A stretch of 64,000 nt of DNA, from the NCBI GenBank assembly GCA_027019165.1, contig JALUXC010000017.1, positions 372,001 to 436,000 on the forward strand, in the 5' to 3' direction. Positions 34,745-43,468 of the stretch are shown piece by piece. Under the pieces are notes generated by a model. It worked only from the letters and a program-made list of their open reading frames with translations, was not told the origin of the DNA and did no database searches. The translations under genes and the position numbers were made by a program. How positions within the stretch are numbered: position 1 is the first letter of the stretch; each line of letters begins with the position of its first letter. This DNA comes from Pseudophaeobacter sp. (lineage in GTDB: Bacteria > Pseudomonadota > Alphaproteobacteria > Rhodobacterales > Rhodobacteraceae).

Positions 34745-36715
34745 TTATCGCTCGTACTCCGCTTGACGGACAGCCTCTGCATTTGGGTCGTTTAGAAATG
34801 AGATTAGATCACGCAGCAAGATAACATCCATAACATGGTTGCCATGCTCATCTGAGAGAGTATGGGTAATACCGTGATACTCACGATCTGAACTACCCTC
34901 ATCGATAAGCAAAGATGTAAGGCCAAAGAGTTGCATGTAATCCTCTCCTGCCTCCCAAGCAATCACCAAATCGATATCAGAGGCTTGCTTGTCACCAGTT
35001 GTTAGGTCGGAAATCAAACCGTCCAGTGAAAACTTGTACTCCAATACTTTAAGCTTCTTAGATAAAAAACCATCAGGATGGTCCTCCTCAAAATCCGCCG
35101 CCAACTCATCGGTCACTCCGAGGGGGTTAGACGTTTCATCATACACATGGCTTTCGTAGTCAGGACCGACCCTTGCGCGGTAGGCCCCATCATAGGTGCT
35201 CATTTCGTTGGTTCCAACGACTTTGATGCCACGCACAACGCCGCCTGCAACTAACTGATTAAATAAGGCTATGACATCCTGCTCTCTTGATGGTTCAGAA
35301 GAAATCGATATTTCATTTATCGGCACGAAGAAATTTGGATTCTTCAGAAGTAGTGGGGAATCGGCCTCGTGTTGTTCAAGTTGTTTCTTCCAGCCATCCA
35401 CTTTGTCGCTCTTAATTAGACTTTTGCTCTTGTTATCTTCATTTCGCAGGCAGTCACGAATCCGCGTAAAATTTTTCTCCAAAAGTAGTCGGGAGAGTTG
35501 TTTCGCAAAGTCCACGAATGCTTTGTCAAAACCTTTCCTCCCAAGATCGACCACACAGTCCTTGAAGTGCATCGCGATGTGAACTTGATTTTGCCTGCCG
35601 GTATAGCGCACCAGTGGAATTTGGAGCATATCTCCTTGCGGCATGTTGTCCGCCGCCAATTGTAGGCCCGCCTCGTATATTTTTGCGGTGGATCGATACC
35701 CGAATTGTTTTTCCGCAAATCGTTTCCAAATCTTCGCCCCTGACATAAATGATGCAATAACGTTTACATCATGCGCCTTGCAAAAATCCTGTTCCTCCTT
35801 GTTAAGGCCATCGACCCTGTCAATAATTTCCTCACTGTTCCAGGAAATTGAGACCGCGTCTAGGTTTCTAATTTTACCAGGGAGTTTCGCCGCTGCTCCC
35901 TTCTTTTGGACATTTTTTTCGATTGCTTCAATCACGTCATCATATGCAGCCACTTTCTTTACGTGAGAGTGAGGCGGCAAGTAACACGTCTTGTTCGCAG
36001 AAGCCTGCGTCTTATTCCCATTTCGGTCAATGTGTGTAACTTTTACTTCTACGTCGGTACTTTGCGAAACGGCACCCAGTGCGGTTTTCACGGATAATGC
36101 CATGTGCCAGATTTCAGCAGATTTTAGTCCGGGCCAAGATAGCTTGGATGGTTTAGTGGTTTCATCAAAACGTATTGTTATAGAAACTCCTGAGGAGATC
36201 TCATCAAACAAGCTATCAATGTGCGGCTCATTTGTAGGAAATACCTCTGGGTTTGAGCTTGCATTTTCGTTGTGAAGCCAGTTTCTTGCATCCTCCATTT
36301 CGCCGCAAGCTTGAAAATGTTTGGTCTTTGTGTCAATGCGAATGTAGTTGAAGCCGTATGCAAGAAATGTTGCTCCTACTCCCTTGCTGCCGCGCTCACC
36401 TTTTTCCTTAAAAGATTCATGCGGGGCCAGAAACTTATAGAAGGCACTCTCATCTAGTCCAATGCCGTTGTCGGTGACAGTAACTTGGTTGTCCTTTTCA
36501 TCTATTATTATGCTGATCTTCTTGCCGTAGTTTTCTTTTTGAGCGCGTTTTTCAACAGCGTCCATTGCGTTCTGGATAAGTTCAGCAAATGGGTCGTACC
36601 AACCAACGTAGGAATGAAGAATAGAGTGAATGCTGCGCTTTGTGCGCTTTAGAATAATGCTCTCATCTGGCAACGCCGAATCATTAACGTTCAACGGGTC
36701 GAAATTCGTAAACAT
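34745..36715 (-). CDS. GHKL (Hsp90/MutL/MORC-like) ATPase with nuclease-like C-terminus
   Basis: The product has 656 residues. The Bergerat ATP fold is complete: Glu45/Asn49 (FAELIQNAMDAVEK), DNGIG at 82-86 and GSKGVGATF at 109-117. A transducer-like middle part follows. Near the C-terminus, E559-Y-K561 followed by D580-IDLVIAWE resembles the E-x-K ... D-hhhh-WE pattern of PD-(D/E)XK-type nuclease folds; this is my reading, not a search. Prokaryotic MORC-like ATPases fused or linked to nucleases occur with restriction and defence systems. The gene is antisense to the phage genes and visibly richer in AT, so it is an accessory (moron) gene. Anti-phage function is inferred. Confidence 0.7.
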   Translation of the reverse strand: MFTNFDPLNVNDSALPDESIILKRTKRSIHSILHSYVGWYDPFAELIQNAMDAVEKRAQKENYGKKISIIIDEKDNQVTVTDNGIGLDESAFYKFLAPHESFKEKGERGSKGVGATFLAYGFNYIRIDTKTKHFQACGEMEDARNWLHNENASSNPEVFPTNEPHIDSLFDEISSGVSITIRFDETTKPSKLSWPGLKSAEIWHMALSVKTALGAVSQSTDVEVKVTHIDRNGNKTQASANKTCYLPPHSHVKKVAAYDDVIEAIEKNVQKKGAAAKLPGKIRNLDAVSISWNSEEIIDRVDGLNKEEQDFCKAHDVNVIASFMSGAKIWKRFAEKQFGYRSTAKIYEAGLQLAADNMPQGDMLQIPLVRYTGRQNQVHIAMHFKDCVVDLGRKGFDKAFVDFAKQLSRLLLEKNFTRIRDCLRNEDNKSKSLIKSDKVDGWKKQLEQHEADSPLLLKNPNFFVPINEISISSEPSREQDVIALFNQLVAGGVVRGIKVVGTNEMSTYDGAYRARVGPDYESHVYDETSNPLGVTDELAADFEEDHPDGFLSKKLKVLEYKFSLDGLISDLTTGDKQASDIDLVIAWEAGEDYMQLFGLTSLLIDEGSSDREYHGITHTLSDEHGNHVMDVILLRDLISFLNDPNAEAVRQAEYER

Positions 36716-36911
36716 CTGTGGGGTCTCTCATTTAAGGTTGACCGCAGTATATTGGGTTCTCGTGCTCTAGACCACTTTTTTCAAGCAAGTACCTGAGTGA
36801 AGGCGCCCGACAGTTCGGGTCTGAGTGGAAATGTGCCTGATGAAGCGGTCTTCTGAAACTCAATCTTGGCTACACCTCGCAGCAATGCCTACCGTTAGGA
36901 CGCGTTCTCCC

Positions 36912-37622
36912 ATGAAAATCAGCCTCCAGTCCAACCTGCGCGACGTCGAGCGCGACCTGTCAGACGCGGCCCGACGCCAACTTCCCTTTGCTACCTCGGT
37001 TGCGCTCAATGACACCGGCAAGGATCTGATAGAGCTGAACAAGCGCCACATGCGGCGGACCTTTCACAATCCGACGCGCTGGACGCTCAACGCCTTTCAC
37101 TTTCGCCGGGCCACCAAGCGGCAGTTGCAGATCAAGATCGAACGCAAGTTGGCCGCCGCCCGCAAGGACTATCTCTTGCGCCAGGTGGAAGGCGGGCCGA
37201 GGCACAAGACTGGGCTGGAGCGGCTGCTGAATGCCCGGCTGGGCGTGGGCTATGTGCTGCCCACCAAGCATGCGCGCAAGAACCGCCATGGCAATGTCTC
37301 ACCCGGTCAGATCCAAAAGGTCTTGTCAGGCCTCAAGGCGCAGGGCGATGCGGCGCAGAACGAAACCAAGGCCACGGCCGCCCGCAAGCGCCGGTCCAAT
37401 GCTGCACGCTACTTCACGCCGCGCGCGGGTAGCCGGTTGACGCCGGGCATCTATGAACGCAAGGGGCGGAAGGCCCCGAAAAAGATCTTTGCCTTCACCG
37501 ACAAGCCTCCCAGCTATCGCAGGGCGTTCAAATTCTATCCGAAAATGAGCGCCGCGACGGGTCGCCGCTTTCCCCGCCACTTCTATCGCGCCTTGGCCAA
37601 GGCCTTCACCACCTATCGGTAG
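36912..37622 (+). CDS. Putative phage minor tail/head-completion protein (lambda gpZ-like)
   Basis: The 236-residue product is very basic. The N-terminal helical part (SLQSNLRDVERDLSDAARRQ ... FATSVALNDTGKDLIELNKR) recalls lambda gpZ-type minor tail proteins. The C-terminus ends RHFYRALAKAFTTYR. The ATG at 36912 lacks a strong ribosome site. It stands between two antisense accessory genes, apart from the tail module. Assignment rests on composition and partial resemblance only. Confidence 0.5.
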   Translation: MKISLQSNLRDVERDLSDAARRQLPFATSVALNDTGKDLIELNKRHMRRTFHNPTRWTLNAFHFRRATKRQLQIKIERKLAAARKDYLLRQVEGGPRHKTGLERLLNARLGVGYVLPTKHARKNRHGNVSPGQIQKVLSGLKAQGDAAQNETKATAARKRRSNAARYFTPRAGSRLTPGIYERKGRKAPKKIFAFTDKPPSYRRAFKFYPKMSAATGRRFPRHFYRALAKAFTTYR

Positions 37623-37672
37623 CAATATGAAAATGGGGTGAAGTTTGTCGGTCTGAGGAACCGAAGAAAGCA

Positions 37673-38296
37673 TCAAAAAACTCGAATATCGACAAGCTCT
37701 TTCCCGGTTAGGCCTTTGTAGAATGCCTTAAGGGTTCGTTCAATTTTGTCGATCTCGGAGAGCGCATAATCAGGAAAGCCAGGTAGGAAAGTATGATCAT
37801 GGCTCTGAAGGAGATCAACCATGCTGTGCCTAAGGCCATCCAACTCTTTGGCGCCGTCGCTTGCTTCCATCGCAGTTTCGAACATCTCTTTGTCTACTAG
37901 CGCCAGTTCCAGAAGGCTGCCGGATAGCACCTCAGTGTGTACTGTTCCTATTGGACTTTGATAGAGCACCTGCCCTTCTTCCGATAGTTTCAGGTGTAAT
38001 TTCCCAAATGCTCCCTCGATGACTTTCAGCTTCAGATCACTGTCAGATTCCAAATATCCTTCAGCCAACGCTCGCTGAATCGTGGCGCAGCAACCGCGCA
38101 ATCGCCTGATTTGAAAGTTATTCCTTTCGACCTCATCAGCTAGGAGGCGGCGAAGGGCACGGCGCTTTCTACTGTTCGTGCCCCGTCTGCGTCGGGTCTC
38201 CAGGAACTCCTTAACTCCAAATAGTACGATGGCTGAGATAACGGTTACAGGTAACAATTTCCCAGCACTACCCAAGAAGGCGAAGACTTCTTCCAT
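37673..38296 (-). CDS. Membrane-anchored accessory protein of unknown function
   Basis: The 207-residue product has one N-terminal membrane segment (LLPVTVISAIVLFGVKEFL, about 14-32), then a basic stretch (RRRRGTNSRKRRALRR) and a soluble helical domain in the cytoplasm. It is antisense to the phage late genes and AT-richer than they are. I do not recognise the family. By context it is a lysogenic conversion or exclusion gene. Confidence 0.6.
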   Translation of the reverse strand: MEEVFAFLGSAGKLLPVTVISAIVLFGVKEFLETRRRRGTNSRKRRALRRLLADEVERNNFQIRRLRGCCATIQRALAEGYLESDSDLKLKVIEGAFGKLHLKLSEEGQVLYQSPIGTVHTEVLSGSLLELALVDKEMFETAMEASDGAKELDGLRHSMVDLLQSHDHTFLPGFPDYALSEIDKIERTLKAFYKGLTGKELVDIRVF

Positions 38297-38530
38297 AAGA
38301 TCAAACCTCTACACACTCGAAGATTGCTGCAATACTTCGTGTTTTTCCCCGCACAAACAACCGAGCTTTTGCTCGTCTATTGCCCGCTTGGCGCGCGTCG
38401 AAATCAAAGGAGAACACAAATGTGAAACACGGGTCCTTCTGGCACCGCGTCACGTGGGTATATTCGCGCCCCGCTGTTTTGGGCGGCGGGGGAATTTCGA
38501 GGGGTGGCTTTTTGGGTTGGGGTTGTTGTT

Positions 38531-39178
38531 ATGCCAGAGGATGAGATCCCGCCGGTTCCAGAGCTGCCACCGCTGGCCGGGGAAGAACGGGCGCTAGTGC
38601 AGAAATACCCGATGCCAAAAGGCGTGCCGGATGCCGAGGTGAACAAGAACCTCCTGGGCGCTGCGCTGGATGTGTCCACCACCACAATCGACAAATGGTT
38701 GGTGCTGCCAGAGGCCGAGCGCATCCCCTTTGTTGAACGAGGCACCAATGGTCGCTCTTACGTGTTCCGCCTGTCCGTCGCTTATGCCTGGCGCATGGCC
38801 CGCGATGCTGAAGAGGCCGCGACCCGGCAACATGCTGAGGACGCTACGGCGCAACTGCGCATGGAATTGCTTGGCGGATCGATCCAGGATCTTGGCCGGG
38901 CGGCCCTGTCCCCCAAGGAACAGGAGCAAGCCCTGCGGGTGGAAAAGGAATGGATCACCGCCGCCGCCGCGCGCCGGGACTTCATCCGCGCCAGCGATGT
39001 GGCCCAGGCGTTTGAGGAGGCTTTTGTGGCGATCCGCGACGGGCTGGACGCAGCGCCGGACCGATTGGCCCGCGAATTGAACTTGCCCCCGGCGGCTGTC
39101 GAGACAATCCAAGCGATCCTTGACGATGTACTCCACGGCGCGCGCGGCGCGGTGGAGGATCTGCTGTCCAAAGACTAA
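38531..39178 (+). CDS. Terminase small subunit (Nu1-like)
   Basis: The 215-residue product contains a winged-helix-like N-terminal region, LLGAALDVSTTTIDKWLVLP, typical of lambda Nu1-type DNA-recognition subunits. A helical C-terminal part follows that would contact TerL. It is placed directly upstream of the gpA-type TerL gene. The packaging site usually lies in or just before this gene; the gap 38297-38530 holds no other gene. The ATG at 38531 was chosen over one nine codons upstream. Confidence 0.75.
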   Translation: MPEDEIPPVPELPPLAGEERALVQKYPMPKGVPDAEVNKNLLGAALDVSTTTIDKWLVLPEAERIPFVERGTNGRSYVFRLSVAYAWRMARDAEEAATRQHAEDATAQLRMELLGGSIQDLGRAALSPKEQEQALRVEKEWITAAAARRDFIRASDVAQAFEEAFVAIRDGLDAAPDRLARELNLPPAAVETIQAILDDVLHGARGAVEDLLSKD

Positions 39179-39196
39179 CCCCGAAAGGATGATCCT

Positions 39197-39469
39197 ATGA
39201 AGAACCCATTCGAAGCGCGCGTCGTTCCTGTCCACGGTCCGGCGGCTGATCTTGTCCCGGCGGTGGCAAGCGACACTGAGGACCTGCCCTTTATCGGGAT
39301 TGCCTTCTTGGCGGCGACCTCGGGAACCGTTGTCTTTGACACGCCGATGGGGGATGCGCCCCGGACCATTCCCGTGACCGCCAGTCAACTCATTCCTTGT
39401 GGAGTGACGCGGGTTTACGCCACTGGCACCACGGCCGAGGTCCATGTTCTGCGCGCCTATCAATTCTGA
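39197..39469 (+). CDS. Small phage protein between TerS and TerL, unknown
   Basis: The 90-residue product appears to be all beta (TSGTVVFDTPMGDAPRTI, VTRVYATGTTAEVHVLRAY). A ribosome site AAGGATG precedes the start. It is found between terminase subunits, where many lambda-like prophages have a small beta-rich protein of unknown role. It may be a virion component. Confidence 0.6.
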   Translation: MKNPFEARVVPVHGPAADLVPAVASDTEDLPFIGIAFLAATSGTVVFDTPMGDAPRTIPVTASQLIPCGVTRVYATGTTAEVHVLRAYQF

Positions 39470-39483
39470 TCCCAAGGTGACGA

Positions 39484-41598
39484 ATGCTGCAAAACGATGC
39501 CCCCGATTACAGGGAGGGCGCGCCCCTTCCGGGGTTTCGGCCGGTGCGGGATGCGATCCGCGCGGCGCTGCCAGCCCTTTCTCCGCCTTCCCGGATTTCC
39601 GTTTCTGAGGCCGCCACCCGCCGCAAGGTGAACGCGGGCGGCCATTGGACGTTCTGGGACAATGCGGTGGCACCCTACATGGTGGAGCCGCAGGACACCA
39701 CAATGTCCCGCCGGTTTGAAAGCGTGGTCTTTGTCGGCCCGGCGCGATCTTCGAAGACGGAAAGCCTGATCATCAACCCTTGGGTCCATTCGGTCCTGAC
39801 TTATCCGCGCATGGTCTCCATCTTCTACATGTCCCAGGCTGCGGCGCGGGAATGGTCGCTGCAAGAGCTGCGCCCGATCATCAAGAACTCGCCAGAGCTG
39901 CGGGACGCGCTGCGGGTGGATAACACTCATGAAAAAACCTTTGTGGGCGGGGGACGCCTGACGCTGGATTGGCCGGTGGACAACAAGTTGTCGGGCCGGT
40001 CCATTCCGTTGGTCCTGATGGCGGACTATGATCAGAAGGCCTATCAGGACGTGGAGGGGCAAGGCCCTGCGTTCGATCTGGGCCGCAAGCGTCATACCCA
40101 GGCCGGATCGCGCGGCATGAATGTAGCCGAGTCCTCGCCCCGCTTTCCGATCCTGGACGAAAACTGGCAGCCCAAAACGCCCCATGAGGCACCGCCCTGC
40201 GAGGGGCTTTTGGGCATCTACAACACCGGCACCCGTGGCCGCCTTTACTGGACCTGCCCGGATTGCCGGGGGGAGTTCCAGCCGACCTTCGAGCGGATCG
40301 GCTATCCCAAAGAGGGCAGCCCGGCCGAGCGTGGCAAGGGCGCCTATATGTCGTGCCTCCATTGCGGCGCGGTGATTGAACCCCACCACAAGGCCGAGCT
40401 GAACCGTACGTCCCGCTGGCTGCATGAAAGCCAGGAGGGGGAGCTGGTGCCCCTTGGCGATGACGTACGCGAAACCCCGGTGGCCTCCTACTGGATGGAA
40501 GGCCCGGCGGCGGCGCTGGCCACCTGGTCCCAGATTGTGACGCGGGTTCTTGAGGGCGAGGAGGAACTGGCCCGCACCGGCAATGAGAAACCCTTGCAGG
40601 CGGCCACCAATCTGGACGTGGGTCGCCCGTACCGCCCGCGCGCCTTGAACGATGCGGCGGCGATTTCCGAAAGCGCGCTGCGCGATGGGCTGACGGATCA
40701 TGGTTGGAAAGTGGCCCCGGCGGAAACCCGATTCATTCTGATCGCGGTTGACGTCCAGGGCGGGCGCTTTGTGGTTCAGGTGATGGCGCATCTGGCCCAG
40801 GGGGAGCGGGTTCTGATGGACCGTTTCGACATTCACAAACCGCCCGAGGGCGCGCCGCGCGCCGCAGACCGCCAGATTGACCCGGCAAAGTATGGTGAAG
40901 ACTGGGACGCCTTGCTGGATCTGATGGAGCTGTCCTATCCGGTGGCCAATGCCGATCACCGGCTCAAGGCGTTGTCGGTCATTTGCGATGCCGGTGGCAA
41001 GGCGGGTGTCACCCCGCGCGCCTATACCTTCTGGCGCAAGATGCGCAAAAACCATCCGCGCCGGTTTCATCTGGTGCGCGGTGTTGGCGGCGACAACAAA
41101 AAGCGGGCCGAGGTGAAGGCCCCGGAAACCTCCCACCAGGGCCGCAAGAAAGTGGCGCGGGACGTTCTTCTGGTGCGGGCCGGAACAGATCGGCTGAAAG
41201 ATGAGATCGCCGCCAGCCTCAACCGCGAGGACGGGGGCGCCAGTGCCATCCACATTCCCAAGGGCGCGCCGCCTGAGATCTGCGCCGAACTGGCAGCCGA
41301 GCGGCGCAGCGAAAAGGGCTGGGAACCCCGGCCTGGCGTCAAGCGCAATGAGGCGCTGGACCTGGCAGTCTATGACCTCGCCCTGGCCATTGTGCTGGGG
41401 GTTGAGAAAATCGACTGGAGCAACCCGAAATCCTGCCCCGGCTGGGCCTTGATCGGCCCTGACAACACTTTTGCGGTGCTGGATCTGGAAGCGGATCAAG
41501 AGCTGGAGGCCGAGGTCACGGCTCCGATCAAACCGAAGAAACCAAAAAGACGGCGCGGCGCAAAACGTCGTGGCCGTTCCTTTGGTGGCTGGGACTAG
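39484..41598 (+). CDS. Terminase large subunit (lambda gpA family)
   Basis: The 704-residue packaging motor/nuclease has an ATPase region near residue 80 (FVGPARSSKTESLIINPW), the following VSIFYMSQAAAREWS, and a zinc-like cluster CPDCRGEFQP ... CLHCGAVIEP near 250-300. A C-terminal nuclease part carries ILIAVDVQGGRFVVQV, with the acidic catalytic residue. Length and pattern fit gpA rather than P22-type TerL, which implies cos packaging. The C-terminus is strongly basic. Confidence 0.92.
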   Translation: MLQNDAPDYREGAPLPGFRPVRDAIRAALPALSPPSRISVSEAATRRKVNAGGHWTFWDNAVAPYMVEPQDTTMSRRFESVVFVGPARSSKTESLIINPWVHSVLTYPRMVSIFYMSQAAAREWSLQELRPIIKNSPELRDALRVDNTHEKTFVGGGRLTLDWPVDNKLSGRSIPLVLMADYDQKAYQDVEGQGPAFDLGRKRHTQAGSRGMNVAESSPRFPILDENWQPKTPHEAPPCEGLLGIYNTGTRGRLYWTCPDCRGEFQPTFERIGYPKEGSPAERGKGAYMSCLHCGAVIEPHHKAELNRTSRWLHESQEGELVPLGDDVRETPVASYWMEGPAAALATWSQIVTRVLEGEEELARTGNEKPLQAATNLDVGRPYRPRALNDAAAISESALRDGLTDHGWKVAPAETRFILIAVDVQGGRFVVQVMAHLAQGERVLMDRFDIHKPPEGAPRAADRQIDPAKYGEDWDALLDLMELSYPVANADHRLKALSVICDAGGKAGVTPRAYTFWRKMRKNHPRRFHLVRGVGGDNKKRAEVKAPETSHQGRKKVARDVLLVRAGTDRLKDEIAASLNREDGGASAIHIPKGAPPEICAELAAERRSEKGWEPRPGVKRNEALDLAVYDLALAIVLGVEKIDWSNPKSCPGWALIGPDNTFAVLDLEADQELEAEVTAPIKPKKPKRRRGAKRRGRSFGGWD

Positions 41599-41646
41599 CC
41601 CCAGCCTTTTCCGTGTCAATGCAACCCAAAATCAGGAGGCCGCGCC

Positions 41647-42267
41647 ATGCAGTCGCCCAAAGACATTGCGCTTGAAATTATCCGCCGTGAGGGGGGATTT
41701 GTGAATGACCCCTCTGACCCAGGCGGGGCCACGAAACACGGGGTCACTATCCACACCCTGCGCCGCCTCGGGCTGGATCTGGACGGCGATGGCGACGTGG
41801 ATGTGGCGGACGTCAGGCTGGTGTCGGTGGAGTTGGCGGTGGATCTGTACCTGCGCCACTACTTCCACGGCCCGAGGATTGCGCATCTGCCGCAGCCACT
41901 CCAGGCCAGCGTCTTTGATATGTATGTGAACGCCGGGTCCAATGCGGTGAAGATCCTGCAACGGCTGATCAATGAAACGGGCCTGGGGGATGCGGATCTG
42001 GTGGTGGACGGGGGGATAGGTCCCCTGACGATTGCCGCCGTCACCCGCGCCCATGACCAGATGGGCGCCTTCCTGGTGGATGCGTACGGCATTGCCCGCC
42101 GGGACTATTACTATGGGCTGGCGGATCGGCGCCCCCAATCCCGCAAATATGCCCGCCGCCGCGATGGCGGAAAGGGCGGCTGGATCGTGCGGGCCGAGGA
42201 CTTCATGCGCCCCCGCTATCGCCTGTCAGAGGCGGATCACCGGGCGCGCTGTGCCGCCTGGGGCTGA
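41647..42267 (+). CDS. Endolysin of glycoside hydrolase family 108 (N-acetylmuramidase)
   Basis: The 206-residue product has the GH108 signature REGGFVNDPSDPGGATKHGV with the catalytic Glu, and the C-terminal peptidoglycan-binding-3-like domain (VDGGIGPLTIAAV, about 120-200). It cleaves peptidoglycan at lysis. No signal peptide is seen, so it relies on the holin encoded just downstream. AGGAGG precedes the start. Its place between TerL and portal genes is unusual. Confidence 0.92.
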   Translation: MQSPKDIALEIIRREGGFVNDPSDPGGATKHGVTIHTLRRLGLDLDGDGDVDVADVRLVSVELAVDLYLRHYFHGPRIAHLPQPLQASVFDMYVNAGSNAVKILQRLINETGLGDADLVVDGGIGPLTIAAVTRAHDQMGAFLVDAYGIARRDYYYGLADRRPQSRKYARRRDGGKGGWIVRAEDFMRPRYRLSEADHRARCAAWG

Positions 42268-42355
42268 TCCTTGAATGATCCCCTGAGTGATCCCTGTGAC
42301 GACTGGTCCGCCGATCTGGGCGGCCTGCCAACTTCCCCAAAACTGAGGTCTGCAA

Positions 42356-42904
42356 ATGAACCTGTTGAAACTGCTTTTTGGCGGTGGTGCAAACGTGCTG
42401 CGCGATTCCGTGGAAGTCTTTCGCCCCAATGCCGAGGCCAGCGCCGCGCGCGCTTTCGATCTGGACGCCGCCGCTCTGGCGCAGCTATCGGCCGAGTTCC
42501 ACCAGAGACAGGCCCGGACCTGGTTTGACGTGCTGGTGGATGGCCTGAACCGATTGCCGCGCCCGCTGATGGTGATCACGGTCTTTGGCCTGTTGATCTG
42601 GACGGCGATTGATCCCATCCGCATGGCCGAGGTCTTCACCGCCTGGGCCATCATTCCGGCCGGTCTTTGGGCGATCATCGGCGTGATTGTGTCCTTCTTC
42701 TTTGGCGGCCGTGCCCAGATCAAGAATCATGATTTCCAGCGCGAGTTCGCCGCGACACTGGCCGCCGCGCCGCAGGTGGTGAACAGTCTCCGCGCGGTCC
42801 AAAGCCTGCGGGATGAGGGTGGCAAAGAAGGCCCGGCCGAACCTGAGGCCAGCAATCCGGCGCTTCAGGATTGGCGGGCCGAGAGTGACCGGGGGGCGGC
42901 ATGA
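42356..42904 (+). CDS. Holin of the GTA three-transmembrane family
   Basis: The 182-residue product has membrane segments at about 68-88 (PLMVITVFGLLIWTAI) and 95-118 (AWAIIPAGLWAIIGVIVSFF), and a hydrophobic N-terminus LLKLLFGGGANVL. It resembles the holin family described for Rhodobacter GTA release. With the GH108 enzyme it forms the lysis cassette. The stop overlaps the next start by ATGA. Confidence 0.8.
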   Translation: MNLLKLLFGGGANVLRDSVEVFRPNAEASAARAFDLDAAALAQLSAEFHQRQARTWFDVLVDGLNRLPRPLMVITVFGLLIWTAIDPIRMAEVFTAWAIIPAGLWAIIGVIVSFFFGGRAQIKNHDFQREFAATLAAAPQVVNSLRAVQSLRDEGGKEGPAEPEASNPALQDWRAESDRGAA

Positions 42905-43467
42905 CGGGCAATGCCTTCACGCCCGCGCAGGGAGTTCCTGCGGAGTTGGTGGCCGGTGATTTGTGGGCCTGGCGTCTGGATGACCTGGCCGCCAGCTATC
43001 CCGGCTCTGACTATGCGCTGGCCTATTCGCTGGCGCCCAGATCCGGCGGGGCGCCCACCACGGCCCCGGCCGTCTGGGATGCGGATGGCTGGGGGGTGTC
43101 TATCCTTCCAACCGTCACCACTGGGCTGACCGCCGGTCCCTATGTCTGGACGCTCTTTGCCACCCGGACTTCTGATGGGGCGCGGCTGTCGATCTGCGCC
43201 GGGTGCCTGACCGTGGCGCCAGATCCGGCCCAGTCCCATGACACCCGCACCCAAGCGCAAAAGCTGTTGGATGCAATCAACGCCGTTCTGGAGGGGCGGG
43301 CCACCAAGGATGTGGAGGCCTATTCCATTGAAGGTCGCTCGCTGACCCGCACGCCCTTCGAGGTCCTGCGCAATACCCGTGCCCGGCTCATGCGCGAGGT
43401 GGAGGCAGAACAGGCCGCTGCCGCTGGACAATCCTATGGCCCCCGTTACCGCAAAGTGAGGCTCTGA
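42901..43467 (+). CDS. Phage head-tail or virion-associated protein, unknown
   Basis: The 188-residue product has a beta-rich N-terminal domain (GDLWAWRLDDLA ... YVWTLFATRTSDGARLSICA). The C-terminal helical part DAINAVLEGRATKDVEAYSI plus RNTRARLMREVEAEQAA is common in proteins located next to portal genes in proteobacterial siphophages. Exact role unknown; possibly a connector or gpW-like element. It precedes the portal gene by one base. Confidence 0.55.
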   Translation: MTGNAFTPAQGVPAELVAGDLWAWRLDDLAASYPGSDYALAYSLAPRSGGAPTTAPAVWDADGWGVSILPTVTTGLTAGPYVWTLFATRTSDGARLSICAGCLTVAPDPAQSHDTRTQAQKLLDAINAVLEGRATKDVEAYSIEGRSLTRTPFEVLRNTRARLMREVEAEQAAAAGQSYGPRYRKVRL

Positions 43468-43468
43468 C

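Noticed and set aside
39460-41619. Minus-strand open frame of 719 codons opposite TerL
   Set aside because: The plus strand encodes a clear gpA-type terminase with motifs; the antisense frame is a codon-bias artefact.
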